Assembly (NCBI RefSeq): GCF_015277775.1
Contig: NZ_CP063849.1
Coordinates: 5,595,501-5,659,500, forward strand
Direction of reading: 5' to 3'
Length of the DNA: 64,000 nt
Source of the DNA: Paludibaculum fermentans
GTDB taxonomy: Bacteria; Acidobacteriota; Terriglobia; Bryobacterales; Bryobacteraceae
Shown here: positions 8,939 through 16,949 of the stretch, one piece after another
Layout: the number at the start of each line of letters is the position of its first letter
Numbering within the stretch: position 1 is the first letter of the stretch
Position numbers and translations under genes: made by a program
The notes under the pieces: generated by a model
Told to the model about the DNA's origin: nothing
Database searches by the model: none
What the model saw: the letters and a program-made list of their open reading frames with translations, nothing else

Positions 8939-11437
8939 TCAGTCGTCGTCGTTGTCCGGCGCGTCCATCCAGCCGGGCCGGCGCAAAACGTCTCGGGGAC
9001 GGGATCCATCCGGCGGACCGATGATCCCTTCACGCTGCATGTTGTCCAGGATGCGGGCCGCGCGGCCATACCCCAGCCGCAGGCGCCGCTGGAGAATAGA
9101 CGTCGAAGCCTTGCCCATCTCGCAGACCACCCGCACGGCGTCGCGGTAGAGGGGATCTTCCTCGCCGTCGGCCTCGTCCGCCTCGTCGTTGTCGTCGTCG
9201 GACGGCGGAGCGATGAGGTAGCTCTGGTCGTAGTCCGGCGAACCTTGTTTGCGCCAGAAATCAACCACATCGGTGATCTCGGTCTCGGTGACGAAGGCGC
9301 CGTGCACGCGCAGCAGGCGGGAGGTGCCGGGCGGCAGGAACAGCATGTCACCCTTGCCCAGCAGGTGCTCCGCGCCCATCACATCGAGCACGATGCGCGA
9401 TTCCACGCGCGTCGCCACGCGGAAACTGATACGAGCCGGGAAGTTGGCTTTGATCAGGCCCGTGATCACGTCGACACTGGGGCGTTGCGTGGCCAGCACC
9501 AGGTGCATGCCCACGGCGCGCGCCATCTGAGCCAGGCGGATGACGGATTCTTCCACCCCGGCGCGCTCCAGCATCATCAGATCGGCTAACTCGTCAATAA
9601 CAATGAGGATATACGGCAGCGGCCGCTCTTCCTCCACCGGATCCTTCGGCTTGTTCTCGTCGAACAGCGACATCGGCTTGTCGTTCGCCAGCCGGATCTT
9701 CTTGTTGAACTGGTCGATATTGCGGACGCCGTAGCTGGCCAGCAGCTTCAGGCGGCGCTCCATTTCCAGCACCGCGTTGCGCAGCGCGTTCACGGCCTTC
9801 TTGGGCTCAGTGATCACCGGCGTCAACAGGTGTGGAATGCCGTCGTAGATGCCCAGTTCGACCCGCTTGGGATCCACCATGATCATGCGGACCTCGTCCG
9901 GAGTGGACTTGTAGATCACGGACATGATCAGGGCATTCAGCATGACGCTCTTGCCGCTGCCGGTGGAGCCGGCAATCAGCAGGTGCGGCATCTTCTCGAG
10001 TTCGGAGATACGGATGCGGCCGCTGATGTCCTTGCCCAGGGCGATGGTCAGGCGCGACGCCGACTCAATGAATTCATCGGATTCCAGGATCTGGCGCAGG
10101 CTGATCATCTCGCGCCGTGAGTTGGGCACTTCGATGCCCATGGTCGGCTTGCCGGGGATGCGCTCGATCAGGATCGACTCCGCCTGCAGGCCGAGGCACA
10201 AGTCCTCGCTCAAGGTGGTGATCTTGGCGATCTTTACTCCGGCGTCCGGCTTGAACTCGAACGTGGTGACCACGGGACCCGGGTTGATCTGCACCACATT
10301 GCCCAGCACATTGAACTCTTCGAGTTTCGACTTGATGCGGCTGGCGACGTCCTTCAGTTCGGCGCTGTCATAGCCTTCGCGTTCCGGCACGATGTTCAGC
10401 AAATTTGTGGGCGGAACCCGGAACGACGTCCGGCGGGGCGGTTCTTCCTTGGCCTTTACTGCAGGCTTCGGCAGCGGCGGAGCGGGCACGACAGCCGGGG
10501 AGAGGTCGTCTTCCAGCGAACGAATAGGGATATCCGGCTCCCACGGAGGGGCGTCCTCGACAGCGGCTCCGCCATTGCGGAAGTTGCCCGTCGAGCCGTT
10601 GGCATAGCCGTTCGTGTGGCCGTTTGAGTACACTTCGCCGTGGCCGTTCACATACTGAGGGATCTCGGTGTCGAGCCCGGCGCCTTCCATTTGCGCCACA
10701 TCCGCGTTCAATCCGGCGGGACTCAGAGCCACGGCGCCGGCTGCGGCGGCAGCGGCCTTCCCCTTCAACTTGCGGCTCGCCATGGCCTGCGCCAGCAACC
10801 CGGGGGCTTCGGTGCCCTCGCCTTGCATCTGCTCATCGGCCGGGTCCATCTGCGGCTTCGGTTTCCGCTTCCATACCTTACTGAGTTGTTTCGCCAGCCA
10901 TTGTTCAACCGCCTCGCCAATCGCGGCGATGGAGAAGGTCGACACCAGGTAGATGGACAGAATGAACAGGCAGGTCAACAGGATAGCGGTACCCGTGACA
11001 TTCAGGATCCGGATCATGCTGCTCGCCACCAGGAAGCCGGCCACGCCGCCCACGGCAAACGCCCCGTCATAGGGAGTGAGCGGGTGCATCAGGTCCAGCG
11101 CGCCAGAGATCGAGGCGGACATGAGGCAGTAACCCAGCAGCCGGATGATGGGCGACCGCAGGCTTTTGGCGCGCATCCAGCGCAAACCGAGCCAGGCGGT
11201 GAGGAAGGGTACAACCCACGCCGTCAGACCAATTGTCTGGAACAGAAAATCGGCGAAGTGCGAGCCGACGCTGCCGATCTTATTGTGTGCGGGGGTCCGC
11301 CATGTGGCGTTATTCCAACTGGAATCAGTTGGATCGTAGGAGGCCAGAGCAAACAAAAACCCCACAGCGGCGAGGAGCAACACTATGCCCGTCACCTCTT
11401 TGAGGCGTGGAAAGCGTGTAAATAGTTTTACCTTCAT
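8939..11437 (-). CDS. ftsK: DNA translocase FtsK/SpoIIIE
   Basis: An 832-residue DNA motor that pumps chromosome ends through the division septum. The N-terminal domain has four to five membrane helices (to about residue 170). A linker contains an Asn/Gly-rich stretch (YVNGHGEVYSNGHTNGYANG). The ATPase domain has Walker A AGSTGSGKS near residue 490 and Walker B YILIVIDELADL. The C-terminal winged-helix gamma domain (LYRDAVRVVCEMGKAST to GIIGPPDG) normally reads KOPS/SRS sites. I start at the ATG at 11437 (MKVKLF), preceded by AAGGCGG; the open frame extends 12 codons further without a better start. Confidence 0.93.
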   Translation of the reverse strand: MKVKLFTRFPRLKEVTGIVLLLAAVGFLFALASYDPTDSSWNNATWRTPAHNKIGSVGSHFADFLFQTIGLTAWVVPFLTAWLGLRWMRAKSLRSPIIRLLGYCLMSASISGALDLMHPLTPYDGAFAVGGVAGFLVASSMIRILNVTGTAILLTCLFILSIYLVSTFSIAAIGEAVEQWLAKQLSKVWKRKPKPQMDPADEQMQGEGTEAPGLLAQAMASRKLKGKAAAAAAGAVALSPAGLNADVAQMEGAGLDTEIPQYVNGHGEVYSNGHTNGYANGSTGNFRNGGAAVEDAPPWEPDIPIRSLEDDLSPAVVPAPPLPKPAVKAKEEPPRRTSFRVPPTNLLNIVPEREGYDSAELKDVASRIKSKLEEFNVLGNVVQINPGPVVTTFEFKPDAGVKIAKITTLSEDLCLGLQAESILIERIPGKPTMGIEVPNSRREMISLRQILESDEFIESASRLTIALGKDISGRIRISELEKMPHLLIAGSTGSGKSVMLNALIMSVIYKSTPDEVRMIMVDPKRVELGIYDGIPHLLTPVITEPKKAVNALRNAVLEMERRLKLLASYGVRNIDQFNKKIRLANDKPMSLFDENKPKDPVEEERPLPYILIVIDELADLMMLERAGVEESVIRLAQMARAVGMHLVLATQRPSVDVITGLIKANFPARISFRVATRVESRIVLDVMGAEHLLGKGDMLFLPPGTSRLLRVHGAFVTETEITDVVDFWRKQGSPDYDQSYLIAPPSDDDNDEADEADGEEDPLYRDAVRVVCEMGKASTSILQRRLRLGYGRAARILDNMQREGIIGPPDGSRPRDVLRRPGWMDAPDNDDD

Positions 11438-11494
11438 CCGCCTTACCGGCGAGCGAAAGCCAGAGCAAAGCAAGTATAACAGAAGACCAGAGCG

Positions 11495-11974
11495 TCAGCC
11501 CTGGCCATTCTCGACGGGATAGCCGTGCTGGATCCAATCGGCCGAGAAGTTGGTATCGATGATCAAAGCCTTCAGGCGCTTGAACCCCAACTGCTTCAAT
11601 TCCGCAAACGCCGGCTTCATGTTGGGGCAGTGGTCCCACGGACAGCAGCCGCAGTAGAGGACAACGTCCTGGTCCTTGGAAAGCCCGGCGGCGGCCTTCC
11701 TCAGCAACTCGATGCCTTCCGGCTTATTGCACGGCCCGACGTAGACCGAATTCGGGATGTGCTTGCTGCGATACAACACCCCAAAGCCCACATGGAAGAT
11801 GGCAATCTTCTTCGCGTCCTTCCCGCCCAGCCGCTTGGCGAAGTCGGCCGGCAGAATCAGGTCGGCGTCGTTCCAACCGGCGGGCGCCGCGCTGGCAGCC
11901 ACGGCCGTCAGAGCCGCCAGCGAGGTCCGCATGAGGCCGCGGCGCGACAGTCGTGGGGTTACTTCGGTACACAT
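11495..11974 (-). CDS. Exported rhodanese-domain protein
   Basis: A 159-residue rhodanese (sulfurtransferase-fold) protein. The N-terminus SRRGLMRTSLAALTAVAASAA is a Tat-type signal with twin Arg, so it is periplasmic. The active-site loop reads VVLYCGCCPWDHCPN, with three Cys around the position of the usual single catalytic Cys. That loop is longer and more Cys-rich than in classical thiosulfate sulfurtransferases. The gene precedes ftsK by 57 bases on the same strand, so read-through is possible. Confidence 0.75.
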   Translation of the reverse strand: MCTEVTPRLSRRGLMRTSLAALTAVAASAAPAGWNDADLILPADFAKRLGGKDAKKIAIFHVGFGVLYRSKHIPNSVYVGPCNKPEGIELLRKAAAGLSKDQDVVLYCGCCPWDHCPNMKPAFAELKQLGFKRLKALIIDTNFSADWIQHGYPVENGQG

Positions 11975-12077
11975 GCTCCAATTCTAGTCCTAATCATCCA
12001 ATCCAATCCCACGTCCCGAATCGGCCTTAAACCATTCCCATCCAGTTCGATTCGCGCGGATCGCCGATTCCCACCGC

Positions 12078-12107
12078 TTGACTTGCCGTTCACCTCGACC
12101 CTATTAT
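12078..12107 (+). promoter_or_regulatory. Sigma70-type promoter for the MFS gene
   Basis: TTGACT at 12078-12083 and TATTAT at 12102-12107 are separated by 18 bases. The predicted start near 12114 leaves a leader of about 30 bases containing GAGGAG before the ATG at 12144. This is the best-matching housekeeping promoter I found in the window. Confidence 0.6.
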
Positions 12108-12143
12108 CGATATTTATATCGATTGTCAGACTCGAGGAGTTCC

Positions 12144-13361
12144 ATGTCTGAATTCACAGGCATCAATCCAAGGCGCAGCCTGCACCCCTGGCTCCTGGTG
12201 GGCCTGCTCTGGGTCGTGGCCGCCCTGAACTACCTCGACCGGCAGGTGGCCTTCTCCATGTTCCCGCTGCTGCAACGGGATCTCGGCGCCACCAGCACCC
12301 AACTCGGGCTCGTCGGCACCGTGTTTCTCTGGACTTACGGACTACTCTCCCCCGCCGCCGGCTATCTGGCCGACCGCTTTGGCCGCATCCGCATCATTCT
12401 CTTTGGCCTGATCGTCTGGAGCGCCGTCACCTGGCTCACCGGCCACGTCCGCACCGTGGAAGAGCTGCTTTGGACCCGCGCGCTGATGGGCGTCAGCGAA
12501 GCCTGCTACCTGCCCGCCGCCCTGGCCCTGGTTGTCGCCGCCCACCCTGACAAGACTCGTTCGCTAGCGGCCGGCATCCACCAGAGCGGGCTCTATAGCG
12601 GGGTGATTCTCGGCGGAGTCTGGGGCGGCTGGATGGGCGAAACCCACGGCTGGCGCATGGCCTTCACGGTTCTCGGGGCTGTCGGGATTGTATACTTCAT
12701 CATCCTGTTCGCCTTCTTCCGGCGCCATGCGGAGCCGTCGCCGGGCGCCGTCCCCCATCCGCTGCACGGCTTCGGAGAACTGCTGCGGAATCCGGCCTTC
12801 CTCCGGCTGGGCGCGGCCTTCGGCCTGGTCGGAGTCGCTAACTGGCTGGTCTACACCTGGTTACCCGCGTTTCTGGTCGAGAACTACTCGCTCGGCCTGG
12901 CAGCCGCCGGATTCTCGGCCACGTTCTACCTGCAGGTGGCCAGCTACGCCGGCATCCTGGTGGGCGGGTTCGCCTCTGACCGCTGGCAGCAGTCCTCCTC
13001 GCGCGGGCGCATCCTCACCCAGGTCATCGGACTCGGTGTCGCCGCACCCTTCCTCTTTCTCATGGGCACCACCAAGTCCTTTCCCATATTGGTCTTAGGC
13101 CTGATCCTCTTTGGCCTCGGCCGCGGGCTCTATGATTGCAACACGATGCCGGTGCTGAGCCAGTTTGTGAGCCCGGGCCTGCGCTCCACCGGCTACGGGT
13201 TGATGAACTGCCTCTCCTGCCTGCTGGGCGGTGTCATGGCCGGCCTGGCGGGGTATCTGAAGAGCCAGGTGGGCCTCGCGGCCGCGTTCCAATGCAGCGC
13301 CGCTGTGTTGTTGCTGGCCGTGATCCTGCTCTCCGCCCTGAAGCCCCGGCCAGCCCAGTAG
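12144..13361 (+). CDS. MFS transporter
   Basis: A 405-residue major facilitator with 12 predicted membrane segments. The conserved loop 2-3 motif is GYLADRFGRIRI. NYLDRQ near the end of helix 1 is typical of the anion:cation symporter and spinster-like subgroups (organic acids or sugar derivatives). I start at ATG 12144 because GAGGAG lies six bases upstream; the open frame extends 22 codons earlier through the promoter. The substrate is not predictable from this sequence. Confidence 0.8.
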   Translation: MSEFTGINPRRSLHPWLLVGLLWVVAALNYLDRQVAFSMFPLLQRDLGATSTQLGLVGTVFLWTYGLLSPAAGYLADRFGRIRIILFGLIVWSAVTWLTGHVRTVEELLWTRALMGVSEACYLPAALALVVAAHPDKTRSLAAGIHQSGLYSGVILGGVWGGWMGETHGWRMAFTVLGAVGIVYFIILFAFFRRHAEPSPGAVPHPLHGFGELLRNPAFLRLGAAFGLVGVANWLVYTWLPAFLVENYSLGLAAAGFSATFYLQVASYAGILVGGFASDRWQQSSSRGRILTQVIGLGVAAPFLFLMGTTKSFPILVLGLILFGLGRGLYDCNTMPVLSQFVSPGLRSTGYGLMNCLSCLLGGVMAGLAGYLKSQVGLAAAFQCSAAVLLLAVILLSALKPRPAQ

Positions 13362-13414
13362 AGGGGGATCACAAGATCCATCTCGCGTGATCGTGCCGGA
13401 CCGCCCTGATTCGC

Positions 13415-13420
13415 TACAAT
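13415..13420 (+). promoter_or_regulatory. -10 element placing uppP on a leaderless transcript
   Basis: TACAAT ends 6 bases before the uppP ATG at 13427, and no ribosome binding site lies between them. If this -10 is used, transcription would begin at or next to the start codon. The -35 match is poor. Confidence 0.35.
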
Positions 13421-13426
13421 CCGGCG

Positions 13427-14251
13427 ATGGACCTGATTCTGTTGCTCAAAGCCCTCGTCATGGGTATTGTGGAGGGCCTCACCGAGTTCCTGCCGATCTC
13501 CTCCACCGGACACCTCATCCTGGTCGGGGATCTGCTGTCGTTCAACTCGGAGAAGGGCAAGGTCTTCGAGATCGTGATTCAGACCGGCGCCATCTTCGCC
13601 ATCATCTGGGAATACCGTACAAAGTTCCTGGGCGTCCTGAAAGGCCTCTTTTCCGACCGGCGCGCCCAACGATTTGTGGTGAACCTCTTCATTGCCTTCC
13701 TGCCGATTGCGGTGCTCGGCCTGGCTTTGAACAAAGTCATCAAGGCTCATTTGTTCAAACCGGTACCGGTGGCGCTGGCGTTCATCATTGGCGGCCTGGT
13801 GATTTTGTGGGCTGAGCGGCGCAAACACGTGGTCCGCATCCGCAGCGTGGATGAGATGGATTGGAAGGATGCCCTGAAAGTCGGGTTGGCCCAGTGCCTG
13901 GCCATGATCCCCGGCACGTCACGCTCCGGCGCCACCATTATCGGCGGTCTCTTCCTGGGTCTCTCCCGCCAGGCGGCTACGGAGTTCTCATTCTTCCTGG
14001 CCGTCCCCACGCTGATGGTGGCCGGCGCTTACGAGCTGTATAAGGAGCGCTCGCTGCTCTCGATGGCCGATGCGGGCTGGTTCGGCGTTGGCTCCGTGGC
14101 CGCCTTCCTCTCCGCTTTCCTGTGCGTCCGCTGGCTGCTCCGCTTCATCAGCAGCCACGACTTCACTGCCTTCGCCTGGTACCGGATTGTCTTCGGTGTG
14201 GCCGTGCTGGCAACAGCTTACATGGGACTGGTGAACTGGACCGCGCGCTGA
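13427..14251 (+). CDS. uppP: Undecaprenyl-diphosphatase (BacA/UppP)
   Basis: A 274-residue polytopic membrane enzyme that dephosphorylates undecaprenyl pyrophosphate to recycle the lipid carrier of cell-wall and polysaccharide synthesis. The two family signatures are present: [14 protein letters not shown] near residue 17 (catalytic Glu, Ser and His region) and [10 protein letters not shown] near residue 160 (catalytic Arg). Length is normal. No ribosome binding site precedes the ATG; a TACAAT six bases upstream suggests a leaderless message. Confidence 0.95.
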   Translation: MDLILLLKALVMGIVEGLTEFLPISSTGHLILVGDLLSFNSEKGKVFEIVIQTGAIFAIIWEYRTKFLGVLKGLFSDRRAQRFVVNLFIAFLPIAVLGLALNKVIKAHLFKPVPVALAFIIGGLVILWAERRKHVVRIRSVDEMDWKDALKVGLAQCLAMIPGTSRSGATIIGGLFLGLSRQAATEFSFFLAVPTLMVAGAYELYKERSLLSMADAGWFGVGSVAAFLSAFLCVRWLLRFISSHDFTAFAWYRIVFGVAVLATAYMGLVNWTAR

Positions 14252-14337
14252 TTACGGTTTGGTTGCTGGGGATTGGAGCCCAATACGGGGCATAATGGAA
14301 TAAGGCCACCGTTGGGCGAAACATTTCACCAATCCGC

Positions 14338-15759
14338 ATGACCAACACCAAGATCGTTGCCACACTGGGACCGGCCTGCAGCTCTCCGGAGATGATCCGC
14401 AAGCTCATTCAGGCCGGCGTAGACGTTTTCCGCCTGAATGCTTCCCACGGCACCGTGGAACAGCGCCACGAAGCCGTCCTGGAAATCCGCAAAGCCTCCG
14501 AAGAGCTCAAGCTCAATACAGGCATCCTGCTCGACCTGCAAGGCCCCAAGATCCGGATCGGGACCTTTGAAGGCGGCTCAGCCGTGCTCCTGCCCGGCGC
14601 CGAATTCGTCATCACGACCGAAGACGTCATCGGTAATACTGAAGGCGCTTCCACCACTTACAAGGACTTTGCCCGCGACGTAAAGAGCGGCGACCGCGTC
14701 CTGCTGGCCGATGGAGCCCTGGAACTCATCGTGATCGACTGCGACGGCATCCGCGCCCGCTGCCGCGTCGTCCGCGGCGGCGTCATCAAGGACAAGAAGG
14801 GCATCAACCTGCCCGGCGTCCAGTTGTCCACCCCCTCCATGACCCGCCGCGACATGGAAAACATGCTCGCCGGCCTCTCAGTGGGCGTCGACCTCGTCGC
14901 CCTCAGCTTTGTGCGCCGGTCCAGCGACGTGTTGCGCCTGCGCCTGTTCCTTGAGGAGAAGGGCTCGAATCTGCCCATCATCGCCAAGATTGAGAAGCCC
15001 GAGGCTGTCGAGAACATCAAGGACATCCTCAGCGAGAGCGACGGCGTCATGGTGGCGCGCGGCGACCTGGGCGTGGAATGCCCCATGGAGAAGGTCCCCT
15101 TCATCCAGAAGTCGATCATTGAATCCGCCCGCCGCGCCGGCAAGTTCGTCATCACGGCTACGCAGATGCTGGAATCGATGATCGAGAATCCGTTCCCGAC
15201 CCGCGCCGAAGTCAGCGACGTCGCCAACGCGATCTACGACGGCACCGACGCGGTCATGCTCTCCGGTGAGACCTCCGTCGGCAAGTATCCGGTGGAAGCC
15301 GTCAGCATGATGGACCGCACGGCCGCCCAGGCTGAAGAGTCTACGCGCAAGTACGGTTTCCGCGAACTGCCCACCCGCGAGTACGTCACCCACGCCGAGA
15401 TCGTCTCCGATTCCGCCTATCACGCCGCCAAGATGGCCGGCGCGCAAGCCATCGTGGTTTTCAGCTCCTCCGGTTCCAGCGCCCGTCACGTCGCGCGCTT
15501 CCGCCCGCCGGTGCCGATCTTCGTCTTCACGCAGACGCAGCAGGTGGCGCGTTCCCTGTCCGTCGTCTTCGGCATCAGTGCGATCGTCGCGCCTCACACC
15601 ACGTCGACAGACGAAATGATGGCGCAGATGGACCGCGTGCTGGTCGAGAAAGGGCTGCTGAAGCCCCGCGACAGTGTGGTCTTCGTGGCCGGCATGCCCA
15701 TCGGCCGCCCGGGCAGCACCAACATGATGAAGCTCCACCGCGTCGGCGAAATCGGCTGA
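14338..15759 (+). CDS. pyk: Pyruvate kinase
   Basis: A 473-residue pyruvate kinase, converting phosphoenolpyruvate and ADP to pyruvate and ATP at the end of glycolysis. It starts with the canonical KIVATLGPAC. It carries RLNASHG, the active-site region IAKIEKPEAVENI, the VARGDLGVE loop and ATQMLESM. The C-terminal allosteric domain (from about residue 350) is complete. The ATG at 14338 has no clear ribosome binding site, and CATAAT at 14291-14296 may be a -10. Confidence 0.95.
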   Translation: MTNTKIVATLGPACSSPEMIRKLIQAGVDVFRLNASHGTVEQRHEAVLEIRKASEELKLNTGILLDLQGPKIRIGTFEGGSAVLLPGAEFVITTEDVIGNTEGASTTYKDFARDVKSGDRVLLADGALELIVIDCDGIRARCRVVRGGVIKDKKGINLPGVQLSTPSMTRRDMENMLAGLSVGVDLVALSFVRRSSDVLRLRLFLEEKGSNLPIIAKIEKPEAVENIKDILSESDGVMVARGDLGVECPMEKVPFIQKSIIESARRAGKFVITATQMLESMIENPFPTRAEVSDVANAIYDGTDAVMLSGETSVGKYPVEAVSMMDRTAAQAEESTRKYGFRELPTREYVTHAEIVSDSAYHAAKMAGAQAIVVFSSSGSSARHVARFRPPVPIFVFTQTQQVARSLSVVFGISAIVAPHTTSTDEMMAQMDRVLVEKGLLKPRDSVVFVAGMPIGRPGSTNMMKLHRVGEIG

Positions 15760-15886
15760 CAGGGGCAGCAGTCCCGATTCGCCCTGCACGGAGCCGCCGG
15801 AACTGTAAAATACTTTACGGTTCGATCCGATCAGCGCCACTGTTTGCGCGTATTGATGGAAGGACCCGGTAGGAGGGGCTCTCGCA

Positions 15887-16876
15887 GTGAAGAAAGTTCT
15901 GCTTTACGTTGTCATCGCCCTTGTGGTGATCGTGGGCGGCGGGTATGCCGCCCTGGTGCTCAAGAAGCCGGCCATGAATCCGCCTTCCGCGCTCAAGGTG
16001 GAAGCCACGGCGGAGCGCCTGCAGCGCGGCAAATACGTCTTCGAGTACGTGGCGGACTGCGGCGGGTGCCACAGCGAACGCAACTGGGACAAGTTCGCCG
16101 CGCCGGTCTACGACGGCCGTGCCGGCGTTGGGTTCGTGTTCCCACCCGAACTCGGTTTTCCCGGCAAAGTGGTGGCCCCCAACCTGACACCCGATGCCGA
16201 AACCGGCCTCGGTTCCTGGAGCGACGGGGAGAAGCTGCGCGCGATTCGGGAAGGCGTCTCCAAGGATGGGCGCGCCTTGTTTGCCTTCATGCCGTACACG
16301 CATTTCCGCAAGATGAGCGACGAGGATGCCAACTCGGTGGTGGCCTACATGAACTCGCTGCCACCGGTGAAAAACCGCCTGCCCCGGACGGAGCTCAACT
16401 TCCCTGTCAACCTGATGATCAAGTTCGCGCCGCAGCCGGTGACCACTCAGGTGCCCGTACCCGATCATTCGAACCGCCTGAAATACGGAGAATATCTGGT
16501 CGAGATGGGCGGCTGTACCGAATGCCACAGCCAGTTGGAGAAGGGCAAAGCCATCGAAGGCAAGGAGTTCGCCGGCGGCCACGAATTCAACCTCGCGGGC
16601 AAGTTGGTACGTTCGGCCAACATCACGCCGGACGAAGAGTCGGGCCTGGGCAAGTGGAGCGAGCAGCGTTTCGTGGACAAGTTCAAGGGCTTTGCGAACA
16701 TGACGTACGACAACGCTCCCCGGATGAACCAGAGCAATTTCACGGTGATGCCGTGGCTGCCGATGTCGCAGATCCCGGAAGAAGACCTGCGGGCGATCTA
16801 CACCTATCTGCGCACCCTCAAGCCGGTGCACAACCCGGTGGAAGTCCACCCGCCACTCGCTCCTCCGGCGCAGTAA
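15887..16876 (+). CDS. Membrane-anchored di-heme cytochrome c
   Basis: A 329-residue periplasmic electron carrier held by one N-terminal helix (LLYVVIALVVIVGGGYAAL). Two c-type heme motifs are visible: C58-GG-C61-H62 and C210-TE-C213-H214, each at the start of a cytochrome c domain. Downstream Met residues (for example in FMPYTHFRKM and VMPWLPM) are candidate distal ligands. It resembles the cytochrome subunits that accept electrons from periplasmic alcohol or aldehyde dehydrogenases. The GTG start at 15887 is supported by AGGAGGGG eight bases upstream. No partner dehydrogenase is adjacent. Confidence 0.85.
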   Translation: MKKVLLYVVIALVVIVGGGYAALVLKKPAMNPPSALKVEATAERLQRGKYVFEYVADCGGCHSERNWDKFAAPVYDGRAGVGFVFPPELGFPGKVVAPNLTPDAETGLGSWSDGEKLRAIREGVSKDGRALFAFMPYTHFRKMSDEDANSVVAYMNSLPPVKNRLPRTELNFPVNLMIKFAPQPVTTQVPVPDHSNRLKYGEYLVEMGGCTECHSQLEKGKAIEGKEFAGGHEFNLAGKLVRSANITPDEESGLGKWSEQRFVDKFKGFANMTYDNAPRMNQSNFTVMPWLPMSQIPEEDLRAIYTYLRTLKPVHNPVEVHPPLAPPAQ

Positions 16877-16881
16877 GCCGC

Positions 16882-16912
16882 AAAAAAACGGGGGCGCCGT
16901 GGTGGCGCCCCC
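16882..16912 (-). terminator. Bidirectional terminator between cytochrome c and CxxCH genes
   Basis: A perfect 9-bp stem, GGGGGCGCC and GGCGCCCCC, has a 5-base loop (16890-16912). On the minus strand it is followed by GTTTTTTTG, a strong terminator for the exported protein gene that ends at 16950. Confidence 0.85.
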
Positions 16913-16949
16913 AATTAGCGTGAAAGCTCAGTTCCGCCTGCTTTGATCT

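Noticed and set aside
14878-15840. A 320-codon leftward frame over pyk
   Set aside because: Antisense shadow; the sense strand is unmistakable pyruvate kinase.
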